In this document: in pieces, positions 1-7,144 of the stretch
Layout of the letters: each line of letters starts with the position of its first letter
Numbering within the stretch: the stretch's first letter is position 1
Assembly: GCA_003153875.1 (NCBI GenBank)
Contig: PMBY01000308.1
Coordinates: 1-16,528, forward strand
DNA: 16,528 bases
Reading direction: 5' to 3'
DNA from: Myxococcales bacterium
GTDB lineage: Bacteria > Myxococcota > Polyangia > Fen-1088
Program-made: the position numbers and the translations under genes
Notes under the pieces: generated by a model
The model's input: only the letters and a program-made list of their open reading frames with translations
Databases searched by the model: none
Told to the model about the DNA's origin: nothing

Positions 1-156
1 CTGCAGCGCAATCAGGCCTTCATCGATCGGTACCGTGAGGCCCGCGCCGACCATCTGGCTGGCCGCGAGGCTATCTTCCCCGCCGGCACCTGGTGGTTGC
101 ATCGCTTCGCTGGCGTGAAGTGCGCCGAGTTGGGCGCCACCGTCCCGCCGAGCTGA
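1..156 (+). CDS. C-terminal end of an unidentified protein, possibly a Y1/REP-associated-type transposase (5' truncated by window)
   Basis: Frame 1 is open from the window edge to a TGA at 154-156 and gives 51 residues. A charged helix-like stretch (NQAFIDRYREARADHLAGRE) is followed by the compact motif FPAGTWWLHRFAGVKCAE. A similar tail, a basic helix then F-P-x-G-T-aromatic and a G-V-x-C end, is what I recall from single-strand (Y1, IS200/REP-associated) transposases in GC-rich bacteria. That is memory of a pattern, not a match I could test. The catalytic HUH and Tyr motifs would lie upstream of the window, so function cannot be read here. The repeat-rich DNA immediately downstream is compatible with a mobile or REP-related gene. 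It could equally be the end of an unrelated hypothetical protein. Confidence 0.4.
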   Translation: MQRNQAFIDRYREARADHLAGREAIFPAGTWWLHRFAGVKCAELGATVPPS

Positions 157-283
157 CCAACGGCAGCTCCGGGCTTCTTCCGCGGCGCCTCGCCAGGGAC
201 GGCCTCTGCCTTCGACGCGCAAACGTAGCGGCGTTCACGTCTGCTGTCCGTCGAGAAACGCACGTGCCGACATGATGAGTGGC

Positions 284-462
284 CTGCCACGGGGCAGATC
301 CGAGTCACCAGCGCCGCGCTATCGAGGTCAACATCGGTGCGGCGCTATCTGCCACGGGGCAGATCCGAGTCACCAGCGCCGCGCTATCGAGGTCAACATC
401 GGTGCGGCGCTATCGGTGCGGCGCTATCAACATCGGTGCGGCGCTATCGGTGCGGCGCTATC
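284..462. repeat. Tandem 65-bp direct repeat (two copies) running into a 14-bp sub-repeat array
   Basis: Copy one (285-349) and copy two (350-414) are identical over 65 bp. Each begins with a small hairpin, CTGCC-ACGG-GGCAG (284-297 in the first copy; the leading C at 284 and at 349 belongs to it). Each also contains the inverted repeat GCGCCGC (311-317) / GCGGCGC (339-345). The last 14 bases of the unit, GGTGCGGCGCTATC, occur five times: 336-349, 401-414, 415-428, 435-448 and 449-462. The third to fifth copies have lost the rest of the unit, apart from AACATC before the copy at 435. This nested arrangement suggests slippage or duplication within a palindromic, REP-like intergenic element. 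No spacer diversity is present, so it is not a CRISPR array. Confidence 0.9.
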
Positions 463-560
463 ATATCCCCAGCCCAGATTCGCCAGACACGCAGATTCAA
501 GCTGCGCATCTCCGCGATTTTGTGCAAGAATTCCAGCGATCTGTTTCTGGACACCAAGGG

Positions 561-692
561 CTAGCTTTTTCACCACAGAGAGCACAGGGAACACAGAGGT
601 CAGAAAGAAGGAAGGGGCCGGGCCGGAAGCCAACCCGTTCCCTTCCGATCCGACTCTGTGACCTCTGTGTCCTCTGTGGTGAAATAGCTAAC
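561..692. repeat. Imperfect long inverted repeat with CACAGAG words (MITE/REP-like palindrome)
   Basis: The left arm (561-602) reads CTAGCTTTTTCACCACAGAG, then AGCACAGGGAACACAGAGGTCA. The reverse complement of the right arm (about 655-692) reads TAGCTATTTCACCACAGAGG, then ACACAGAGGTCACAGAG. The arms are nearly complementary over about 35 bp, with a few mismatches and small indels, and enclose about 50 bp. Within each arm CACAGAG-type words recur. The element lies 28 bp past the cheB stop codon, so its transcript could fold into a large hairpin at the operon end, but no U-tract makes it a classical terminator. I recall similar TTCACCACAGAG palindromes scattered in many bacterial genomes; the exact family is unassigned. 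Confidence 0.8.
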
Positions 693-719
693 TTTGATCC
701 ACGGTCCGCGAGATGCTGG

Positions 720-2192
720 CTAGCTGCCGCCGGCCAATTCGCCGACCAGCCAGGCCAGGCGCTCGGCCGGCTCGACGAAAGCGCCGGGCGCACGCGCCAG
801 AGCCCGTTCGGGCATGCCCGCCACCACTGCGCTTTCGGGATCTTCCACCACCGCGGTGCCACCCGCGGCGTAGATCGCGCCCAGGCCAACGGCCCCGTCA
901 CTGCCCATGCCTGACAGCACCACGCCCAGCGCGCGTCGGCCAAAGGCCGCGGCCAGCGACGAGAGCAAGACCGTGCCCGAGGGCCGGAAGCCGTCGACCG
1001 CATCACCCGACTGCAGTCGGACCCGACCGTCGAGGGCCAGCTCCATGTGCGCGTCGTCGCCCGCCACCACCACCTGGCCGGGCGCCACGCTGTCTCCCTC
1101 GCGCGCGATCTTCACCGTCAGTTTGCTGGCAGCCGCCAGCCACGACACCAGCGCGGTGGCGAATCCCCGCTCGGTGTGCTGCACGACCGCGATGGGTGCA
1201 GGAAAATCGACCGGCAACCCCGCCAACAGCTCACGCAGCACGCGCGGCGCTCCCGTCGAGCCGACCACCCCCACCACGGCAACCTCGCTGGGACGAAGAG
1301 GAACCGACCGACGAATCACCGGCTGGGCCAGGACGCGGGCGCGCGCCACCTGCACCACGCGGCGGATGGTTCCCGCCAGTCGCTGCAAGCTGGTGTCGTC
1401 AAATCCCTCGGCCGGCTTGCGGAAAACCTCGAGCGCGCCACCGGCCAGCGCGTCCTGCTCCGGCGGGCTGGTCGAGCCCGGCGCGCCCACCAGCACCAGG
1501 ATCGGGCAGGCGCACTCGCGCATGATGCGCAAAGTGGCGTCGGTCCCGCCCATGATGGGCATCAACAGATCCATGGTGACCAGGTCGGGACGCAGCTCAG
1601 CCGCCATGCGCACGGCTTGCGCTCCGTCGCCTGCCTCGCCAACGATCTCCAGGTCGGACTCGCGCGAGAGCCCTTCGCGCAACACCGTGCGCACCACGGG
1701 CGAATCGTCGACCACAAGCACGCGGATGCGCGCCGGCTGGCCAGTCACGATCGGCCCGCTTCCCCTGCGTTCCGCCGGAGCGCGAACCGAAGCCTGCGTG
1801 CGCGCCACACGCGCCGTGCGGCGCACCGTCGCGGCCAGCGTGGCTGCCGCGGTCGCATCGAACCCGGTGGCCGGCTTGGGGAATACCTCGAGCGCGCCGC
1901 GAGCCAAGGCCTCCATCGCCAGCATGCGCACATCGCCACCGTCGCGCGCCACCACCACGATAGCCGTGGGGCAGTCACGCATGATCCGCTCGGCCGCTTG
2001 CAGCCCGTCCATCACGGGCATGAGCACGTCCATGGTGATGACGTCGGGCCGCAGTCGTGCAGCCAATTCCACCGCAGTCCGGCCGTCGCCCGCCTCGCCC
2101 ACCACCTCGATATCCGGGGCTGCTGCAAACGCCTCGCACAGCACCGCCCGGACCAGCGGAGAATCATCAACCACCAGCACCCGCGTCTTCAC
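720..2192 (-). CDS. cheB: Chemotaxis protein-glutamate methylesterase CheB with two tandem receiver domains
   Basis: The product (490 aa) is REC-REC-CheB, longer than the usual single-receiver CheB of about 350 aa. REC1 (about 3-120) has acidic pair D9/D10, phosphoacceptor D55 and K106. REC2 (about 156-275) has D162/D163, D208 and K259. The methylesterase domain (about 302-488) keeps the expected triad: S312 in GSTG, H339 in VVQH and D432 in GMGSDG. It should remove methyl groups from, or deamidate, glutamyl residues of the receptor encoded two genes upstream. The GTG start at 2192 overlaps the cheA stop in GTGA; an upstream in-frame ATG at 2225 would add 11 residues inside cheA and is less likely. 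The usual beta-4 Ser/Thr switch residue seems to be Ala in REC1 (IVVVAR) and Gly in REC2 (LVLVGA). This is the last gene of the operon; no cheR is seen. Confidence 0.93.
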   Translation of the reverse strand: MKTRVLVVDDSPLVRAVLCEAFAAAPDIEVVGEAGDGRTAVELAARLRPDVITMDVLMPVMDGLQAAERIMRDCPTAIVVVARDGGDVRMLAMEALARGALEVFPKPATGFDATAAATLAATVRRTARVARTQASVRAPAERRGSGPIVTGQPARIRVLVVDDSPVVRTVLREGLSRESDLEIVGEAGDGAQAVRMAAELRPDLVTMDLLMPIMGGTDATLRIMRECACPILVLVGAPGSTSPPEQDALAGGALEVFRKPAEGFDDTSLQRLAGTIRRVVQVARARVLAQPVIRRSVPLRPSEVAVVGVVGSTGAPRVLRELLAGLPVDFPAPIAVVQHTERGFATALVSWLAAASKLTVKIAREGDSVAPGQVVVAGDDAHMELALDGRVRLQSGDAVDGFRPSGTVLLSSLAAAFGRRALGVVLSGMGSDGAVGLGAIYAAGGTAVVEDPESAVVAGMPERALARAPGAFVEPAERLAWLVGELAGGS

Positions 2193-4351
2193 GGCCGCAC
2201 CACCAGAGGACTCACGGTTCTCCACAGCAGGGCCTGATTGAAGTCACTCTTGTCGATGTAGGCCTGCGCGCCTGCCTCGAATGCGGATCTTTTCTCGCTC
2301 TCGTTGCCGCGCATGGAGATGGCCACCACCGGTACGTCCCCGCCCTGGGCGCGACTGCGGATCGCGCGCAGCAAGCTCAGCCCGTCGAGCCGTGGCATGT
2401 CCATGTCGGTCAGCACGATGTCCACGCCTGGCTCGGCCGCCAGCACGGCCAATGCCTCCTCGCCATCGCTCGCGACCAGCACACGCAGGCCATGGGCGCG
2501 CAGCGCCTCGGCCACGATGTCACGCACCAAGGGCGAGTCGTCCACCACCAGCGCCAGGCAATCCGACCCGCTGGGCATCGGCGGCTCGGCCGCGGCTGCT
2601 CGGGCCTTGGCTTGCTGGCTGCGCGCCAACAGCACCAGCTCGGTGGCCTTCAGTACCACCGCGAGGGTTCCATCTTCCAGGGTCACCGCGGAGGTGACCA
2701 GGGGCTGGCGCTCGAAGAACTTCACCATGGGCTTGAGCACGACCTCGCGCTCCAGGTGGTCGCTGCTGCCCTGCAAGGCGACCAAGTCGGCCCCACTTTG
2801 CGCGATGATGATGCGCGTGTTGGCGCCGGTGCCCCGTGTCTCGTCAAGCGCCTTGCCCAGGTCGAGCAGCGGCAGCAACGTGTCGTTGTAGCGGATGGCC
2901 GGTCCGTCGGGGCCCTCCACTGTGGGCACCGCGCGCGCATCCACCAGCGCGCGCACCGACGAGGCGGGCAGGCCGTAGCTGCCCATGCCCACGCGGAACA
3001 GCACCGCCCGTGAGATGGCGACGGTGATGGGCACGTGGATGTCGAAGGTGGTTCCCCGACCAACCGTCGTGGTCACCTCCACTGTCCCGCCCAGACCCTC
3101 GACCACGTCGAGCACCACATTGAGCCCGATGCCACGGCCTGACAGCTCCGTCACTTGACGCCGCGTCGAGAAGCCCGCCGCAAAAATTGTGCGCATGATC
3201 GGCTCGGCGGGAGCCGAGTCCGCCTGGGCTGCGTCCAGCAGGTTCAGCTCGACCGCGCGCCGTCGCACCACCATCGCATCGATCCCGGCGCCGTCGTCGG
3301 ACACCCGCAGGTGCAAACGCTGACCCGCGACGCTCGCGACCACCCGCACCGTGGCCTCCGCCGGCTTGCCCAGCCGCTTGCGTGTCTCGGGGTCTTCAAT
3401 CCCGTGATCCACGGCATTGCGCAGAAGATGCAGGAGCGGCTCCTCCAGCCGCTCGAGCAACTCCTTGTCCACTTCGACTTGCTCGCCCTCAATGTCCAGC
3501 CGCACCTCGCGCGAGAGCGAGCGAGCCAGCGCGCGCAGGGGCACGGGGAATCGCTCGAGCAGCGTCCCCAGCGGTGTCATGCGCAGCTCGCGCGTGGCGC
3601 TGTCCAGTTCCGCCATCACCCGCGACAGCCCGTGGCTCTCCTCGCGCAGGCGCGACTCGATCCCGGCCAAGCCGTCCACCACCAACCCCCACGAACCCGC
3701 CCGAGGACTGTCCGAAGTCGACTCGAACGTGTCGCGTGCGTCGGCCGCGGTCTCGCGAATATGGTGCAGCTCACGCACCAACTGGCGACAGCGCACATGC
3801 GACAGCAGCATGTCTGAGACCACGTCGCGCAGGCGATCGATCTTCTCGGAGGCGATGCGTACCGAGCCCTCGCGCCGCGCAGTGGGCGGAGCCGGATGCA
3901 GGGACACCGCCGACGGAGCGGCTGGCGCCGACACGCCGGAGATCGCGTCTTCGCCGGCTTCCGGCGGGGGCAACAGCGCCTGCACCTCGCTGGCAAAGGC
4001 CGCTACCTCGGAAGGCCAGGTCCCGGGTTCACTCTGCTCCAGCAGAGCGCCGATCAAATCCAGCCCGCGCAGGATGAGATCCCCCGCGCGCTGGTCGGGG
4101 CGCTCATGCCGGTCGCGCGCCAGCTTCACGAAACCCTCGATGAGATGAACCAGGCGCGACACCTCCACGAAACCAGTGAGGCTGGCTTCGCCCTTGAGGG
4201 TGTGGCTCTCGCGCAGAAACCCGGCCGGGTCGACACCCTTGGTCTCGAAGTCGATCCATGCCAGGTTGAGACGGCCCAGCCGTTCAGCCGCCACCCTGCG
4301 AAAGGTCTCCCGCTGCCTCTGCCGGCGGGCTTCCAGATCGCTAGTCTCCAT
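2189..4351 (-). CDS. cheA: Hybrid chemotaxis histidine kinase CheA with C-terminal receiver domain
   Basis: A 720-residue hybrid kinase. Domains in order: HPt with phospho-His H50 in SHTLKGEA; a linker (about 123-160) too short for an evident P2 CheY-binding domain; dimerisation helices (about 163-255); HATPase with N-box HLLRNAVDHGIE (308-319), DDGAGID (352-358) and GRGIGLNVV (405-413); CheW-like domain (about 441-575); receiver (about 598-715) with D604/D605, phosphoacceptor D649, S679 and K701. It should autophosphorylate in response to the receptor and pass phosphate to its own receiver, to CheB and perhaps to the HPt-receiver protein. FrzE of Myxococcus has a similar CheA-receiver layout. 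I chose the ATG at 4351, one base after the receptor stop and preceded by GTAGG; an ATG at 4369 would add MEAVGR. The stop overlaps the cheB GTG. Confidence 0.95.
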   Translation of the reverse strand: METSDLEARRQRQRETFRRVAAERLGRLNLAWIDFETKGVDPAGFLRESHTLKGEASLTGFVEVSRLVHLIEGFVKLARDRHERPDQRAGDLILRGLDLIGALLEQSEPGTWPSEVAAFASEVQALLPPPEAGEDAISGVSAPAAPSAVSLHPAPPTARREGSVRIASEKIDRLRDVVSDMLLSHVRCRQLVRELHHIRETAADARDTFESTSDSPRAGSWGLVVDGLAGIESRLREESHGLSRVMAELDSATRELRMTPLGTLLERFPVPLRALARSLSREVRLDIEGEQVEVDKELLERLEEPLLHLLRNAVDHGIEDPETRKRLGKPAEATVRVVASVAGQRLHLRVSDDGAGIDAMVVRRRAVELNLLDAAQADSAPAEPIMRTIFAAGFSTRRQVTELSGRGIGLNVVLDVVEGLGGTVEVTTTVGRGTTFDIHVPITVAISRAVLFRVGMGSYGLPASSVRALVDARAVPTVEGPDGPAIRYNDTLLPLLDLGKALDETRGTGANTRIIIAQSGADLVALQGSSDHLEREVVLKPMVKFFERQPLVTSAVTLEDGTLAVVLKATELVLLARSQQAKARAAAAEPPMPSGSDCLALVVDDSPLVRDIVAEALRAHGLRVLVASDGEEALAVLAAEPGVDIVLTDMDMPRLDGLSLLRAIRSRAQGGDVPVVAISMRGNESEKRSAFEAGAQAYIDKSDFNQALLWRTVSPLVVRP

Positions 4352-4352
4352 T

Positions 4353-5684
4353 CTACCTACTGCTTCCATCGGCCGCTGGGCTCACCTGCAGCGGCACCTG
4401 CTCAGTGACCCGGGTGGGCGGGTTCGAGGGGCCACTGCCCACCAGCATGCCCAGTCGCGCCGCCGCCGCGGCCAGTTCCGCCGCGTTGGCGGCGGTCTGT
4501 CGCGTGCGCGACATGGCATCGGTGACCGTGGCCGCCATGTCGTCCATGCTCTGTCCCACCTGCTCGGTGGCCCTGCGCTGCTGCTGGGTGGCCAGGGCGA
4601 TGTCACGAGCCGAGCGCGTGGTTTCCTCGGACAGGGCCACGCCCTCCTGCCCCGCCTGAACCGCGACCTGCGAGGCGCCTCGTATGTCATTCATCAGCCG
4701 CCGGATGCCGGCCACTGACTCCATCACGCTCTCCGCCAGCCGGCGCATTTCCGCCGCCACCAAGGTGAACCCGCGCCCGGCCTCTCCCGCTTTGGTGCCT
4801 TCCAGCGCGGCATTGAGAGCGAGAAGGTCCGTGCGATCCGCCACCTGCATGATGGCGGCCAGGATCTCGGTCGCCTTCTCCGCGTGGTTGTTGAGGTCCT
4901 TGATCCGCAGCGCCACGCCCCGGTTTCCCGTCACCGTCCGCTCGGCGTTGCCCAGCACCGCGCTGGAGTTCTCGGCGATCTGCTGTGCCGAGGACAGAAC
5001 CACCTCCATGGTGCGCCGGGTTTGCTCGATGCCCGAGGCCTGTTGCATACCGGCGCTCTCCTGGCTGCGAGCCGAGTCCACCAGATCCTGGGAAAGCCGG
5101 GCCAGCCGTTTGGCCACCGCGCGAATGGGACGCGCGATGTTGCCCGACACCCACCAGGCCACGCCCACGCCGATGAACATAATGAGAATGGCCCCGCCCA
5201 ACACGGCGACCTGGCTGGCCCGGAGGGCGTCGTTGATGGACAGGCGAGAGAAACCCGCCACCAGGGTGCCCAGAAAGTTGCCGTTGCTGTAAAGAGGCAC
5301 CAGCACGTGGACCAACCCCCCGCGCGTCTGCACCACCCGCTCGTCATGGCTGATGTCGTGCAGCTCCTCACCGGGCGCCAGCGGGCCAACGCTCTGGCGT
5401 TGATAGATCTCACCGGTGGCTTTCATCACCACCACGTAGCGCAGATCCGCCTGGTCGCGAACCGCGGCCAGGGAGTTGCTCACCTCGTGGCGGTCGTCAC
5501 GTTCCACCGCGGGAGCCACCAGGCGAGCCAATATGCCACTGAGGCCCGAGGCGCGCGTGACCAGAGCCGTGCTCGCCGTCCGTTCCTGTTGCAGCAAGAA
5601 GTACCCGGCAAAACAAACGGTGACAAAGGCGATCACCAGCGTGAACGCCAGGATCAATTTCGCGCGCAACACCAGCGCGCTCAT
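4353..5684 (-). CDS. Methyl-accepting chemotaxis protein (two-TM receptor with extracytoplasmic sensor domain)
   Basis: The product (443 aa) starts at the ATG at 5684, directly ahead of a membrane helix; the frame is open further upstream but runs back into cheW. Segments: TM1 (about 8-31), an extracytoplasmic domain of about 125 residues (32-157) with a Cache/PAS-like beta pattern around LRYVVVMKATG and LVHVLVPLYSNG, TM2 (about 158-179), a HAMP-like stretch starting SGNIARPIRAV, then the signalling coiled coil. The hairpin tip (about 280-308) keeps LLALNAALE and AGEAGRGF, the CheA/CheW contact region, with D286, G296 and K298 at usually N, A and R positions. ASGIEQ (216-221) fits the methylation-site pattern. 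There is no C-terminal NWETF-like tether; the tail is Pro/Ser-rich. The ligand is unknown. The stop lies one base before the cheA ATG. Confidence 0.94.
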   Translation of the reverse strand: MSALVLRAKLILAFTLVIAFVTVCFAGYFLLQQERTASTALVTRASGLSGILARLVAPAVERDDRHEVSNSLAAVRDQADLRYVVVMKATGEIYQRQSVGPLAPGEELHDISHDERVVQTRGGLVHVLVPLYSNGNFLGTLVAGFSRLSINDALRASQVAVLGGAILIMFIGVGVAWWVSGNIARPIRAVAKRLARLSQDLVDSARSQESAGMQQASGIEQTRRTMEVVLSSAQQIAENSSAVLGNAERTVTGNRGVALRIKDLNNHAEKATEILAAIMQVADRTDLLALNAALEGTKAGEAGRGFTLVAAEMRRLAESVMESVAGIRRLMNDIRGASQVAVQAGQEGVALSEETTRSARDIALATQQQRRATEQVGQSMDDMAATVTDAMSRTRQTAANAAELAAAAARLGMLVGSGPSNPPTRVTEQVPLQVSPAADGSSR

Positions 5685-5706
5685 GGGGGACCGCCCTTGG
5701 CAGCCA

Positions 5707-6348
5707 TCAGTCGCCCCCTTGACTCCGCCCGGCCGCGGTGGCGACCAGCAGGGGCACGTCCAACACGCACACCAGGTTGCCCCGCCAGGCGAACTCCTCG
5801 CACAAGAAGCGAGGCCGGCCCGCACTGCCGACCTTCGTCGTGAATGCCGCCGGCCGCTCCTCGACGATTCCGCAAATCTCGTCAACCACCAGGGCGACCT
5901 CGTATTCGCCGGCGCGCACCACCACCAGGCGCGGCAGGGTCGTGACCGCCTCGGACCGCGCGGGCCCCGCCACCCCGAGCATGTGTTCTAGGCTGACGAC
6001 CGGCACCAGACTGCCGCGCAAACTGGCCACGCCCAGCACGTGGCGCGCCGCCGTGGGCACCCGCGTGACCGCTCCCTTGACCGCGACCTCCTGGACCATG
6101 CGCGTGTCCAGAGCGAACCGCCGCCCGCCCAAGCGCACCAGCATGAACGCGACCGTATCGTTGACATGGGAACCCTCAGAGGGTTCGCTCCGCCCTTCGG
6201 CCCCCCACCCGCCACCTCCTCCCCGCTCGCTTCGCTCGGCCTCGCCAACCCTCCCGCGATGGTCCGCCGCCGGCGGAGCCGGCGGGCTCCCCACGCGACT
6301 CACCGGCTCGGGTGGCGAAACGGGTCGGGCTGCACTCGCGTGGCTCAT
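5707..6348 (-). CDS. cheW: CheW-like coupling protein with a Pro/Gly-rich N-terminal extension
   Basis: The product is 213 residues; the CheW fold occupies about 66-205, with LVRLGGRRFALDTRMVQEV as the first strands, then GVASLRGSLVPVVSLEHMLG and VVDEICGIVEERP. It should bridge the receptor to CheA in signalling arrays. The first 60 or so residues are low-complexity (PVSPPEPVSRVGSPPAPP, then ERGGGGGWGAEG) and are encoded by DNA full of short palindromes. The ATG at 6348 overlaps the preceding TGA in ATGA, which supports it as the start by translational coupling. No other ATG in frame lies before residue 69, which would cut into the first strand. The receptor start follows the stop after 22 nt. 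Alternatively, the extension is a former intergenic repeat captured into the frame. Confidence 0.9.
   Translation of the reverse strand: MSHASAARPVSPPEPVSRVGSPPAPPAADHRGRVGEAERSERGGGGGWGAEGRSEPSEGSHVNDTVAFMLVRLGGRRFALDTRMVQEVAVKGAVTRVPTAARHVLGVASLRGSLVPVVSLEHMLGVAGPARSEAVTTLPRLVVVRAGEYEVALVVDEICGIVEERPAAFTTKVGSAGRPRFLCEEFAWRGNLVCVLDVPLLVATAAGRSQGGD
6170..6288. repeat. Cluster of short palindromes inside the 5' part of cheW
   Basis: GAACCCTC-A-GAGGGTTC (6170-6186) is a perfect 8-bp inverted repeat around one base. CCGCCGGCGG (6267-6276) is self-complementary, followed at once by AGCC-GGCG-GGCT (6277-6288). Between them GCTCGCTTCGCTCGGC and CTCCGCCCTTCGG give further short snap-backs. This texture is typical of intergenic repeats in GC-rich genomes and unlike the rest of the operon. 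On the coding strand it encodes the low-complexity N-terminus of the CheW protein. Confidence 0.7.
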
Positions 6349-7061
6349 TCGCGCAACCCCTGAAAGAGCGTGGCCACGCGGCTCACCACCGCGTCGGCGC
6401 CTGCCAATTTGGACACGAACGCCTCAGGTCGAATCGCGTCTAGGCGATCACGCAACTCGGCCTCAGAACGTCCGGAGATCAGCAGGACAGCCGTACGCTG
6501 ACCGCACGTCACCTCACGGAAACGCCGGCACAGCTCGGCCACATCTAAACTTGGCATCTGCACGTCCGCCACCAGCACCGCCGGGGCGAACGACGCGCAC
6601 ACCGACATCGCGAGGTCCAGCGACATGGCACTGCGCACCTCGAATCCGCGCACTTCGAACACGTCGGCCAGTGCCTGCGCGGCCACCGGACTGTCATCCA
6701 CGACCAACACCCGCTGACTGTCCCCGGTCGGGCCAGGCACCGCGACGGGGACTGGGGTGGATGGCTTGCCCGAAAGCTCCTGCACAAGATAGCTCAACTT
6801 GCGCAGCACGCGGCCGCAGCTGACGCGCGCTTGCTGGTCGGACCCGGTGCCCAGGAGGTGCGCCACCTTTTCGCCCTCCCACGCCACGCGGGCCACCTCA
6901 GGCAGGCTGACCATGGCAGCCTCGCCCCCCATGGTGTGCAGCTCGCCGGCCAAGTTCCCACCCTGGCCCTCCTTGCCGAGCAGCCCCAGGCCGCGGGAAA
7001 TTCGCTCCTTGGCCGTGGCGACAAAGCGTTCCTGTAGCTTGGGACTTGCGATCGTAGCCAT
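6345..7061 (-). CDS. HPt-receiver two-domain phosphotransfer protein
   Basis: The product (238 aa) has an N-terminal HPt-like four-helix domain (about 5-98) with H42 in GELHTMGGEAAM, resembling the HTLKGEA site of the CheA here. A short Pro-rich linker follows, then a receiver (about 116-235) with D122/D123, phosphoacceptor D166 in VLVADVQMP, S196 and K218. It has no output domain and no kinase domain, so it most likely stores or relays phosphate among CheA, the CheA receiver and itself. It is first in the operon and its TGA overlaps the cheW ATG in ATGA. I chose the ATG at 7061; a TTG at 7070 would add three residues. Neither has a strong ribosome binding site. The target of any signal is not visible in the window. 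Confidence 0.88.
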   Translation of the reverse strand: MATIASPKLQERFVATAKERISRGLGLLGKEGQGGNLAGELHTMGGEAAMVSLPEVARVAWEGEKVAHLLGTGSDQQARVSCGRVLRKLSYLVQELSGKPSTPVPVAVPGPTGDSQRVLVVDDSPVAAQALADVFEVRGFEVRSAMSLDLAMSVCASFAPAVLVADVQMPSLDVAELCRRFREVTCGQRTAVLLISGRSEAELRDRLDAIRPEAFVSKLAGADAVVSRVATLFQGLRE

Positions 7062-7144
7062 GGCTATCAAGGTCGATATCGGCTCCCCAGCCGAAGAACC
7101 TTAGAGCCGCCCGCGTCGCGAAATCGCTGTGGGAGACCGGGGCC

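Larger units (their letters stand above)
157..719. other. 563-bp non-coding, repeat-rich spacer
   Basis: No reading frame here looks like a protein: the frames that stay open do so across repeats and give low-complexity or shadow translations. It contains two separate repeat structures (284-462 and 561-692, listed separately) between the plus-strand gene ending at 156 and the minus-strand cheB ending at 720. Nothing recognisable was seen in 157-283, 463-560 or 693-719. The word GCTAGC or part of it recurs at 560-565, 685-689 and 718-724, near the ends of the inverted repeat and at the cheB stop codon. Confidence 0.7.

Noticed and set aside
284..462. CRISPR-like array
   Set aside because: The units are contiguous or nested and there are no unique spacers of uniform length; no cas gene is nearby.
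272..914. Plus-strand open frames across the repeat region (272-661, 279-914)
   Set aside because: They run through the tandem repeats and then antisense to cheB; their translations are repetitive or shadow-like with no recognisable domain.
2193..2225. Upstream ATG start for cheB at 2225
   Set aside because: It would add 11 residues without homology inside cheA; the GTG at 2192 gives the classical GTGA overlap and starts directly before the first receiver strand.
907..2241. Long plus-strand open frames antisense to cheB (907-2241, 1047-2237)
   Set aside because: High GC content leaves the antisense frames open; the minus strand encodes clear receiver and methylesterase motifs.
5685..5885. 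Longer start for the receptor gene at 5885
   Set aside because: The extra 67 residues are a shadow of the cheW 3' end; the membrane signal begins immediately after the ATG at 5684.
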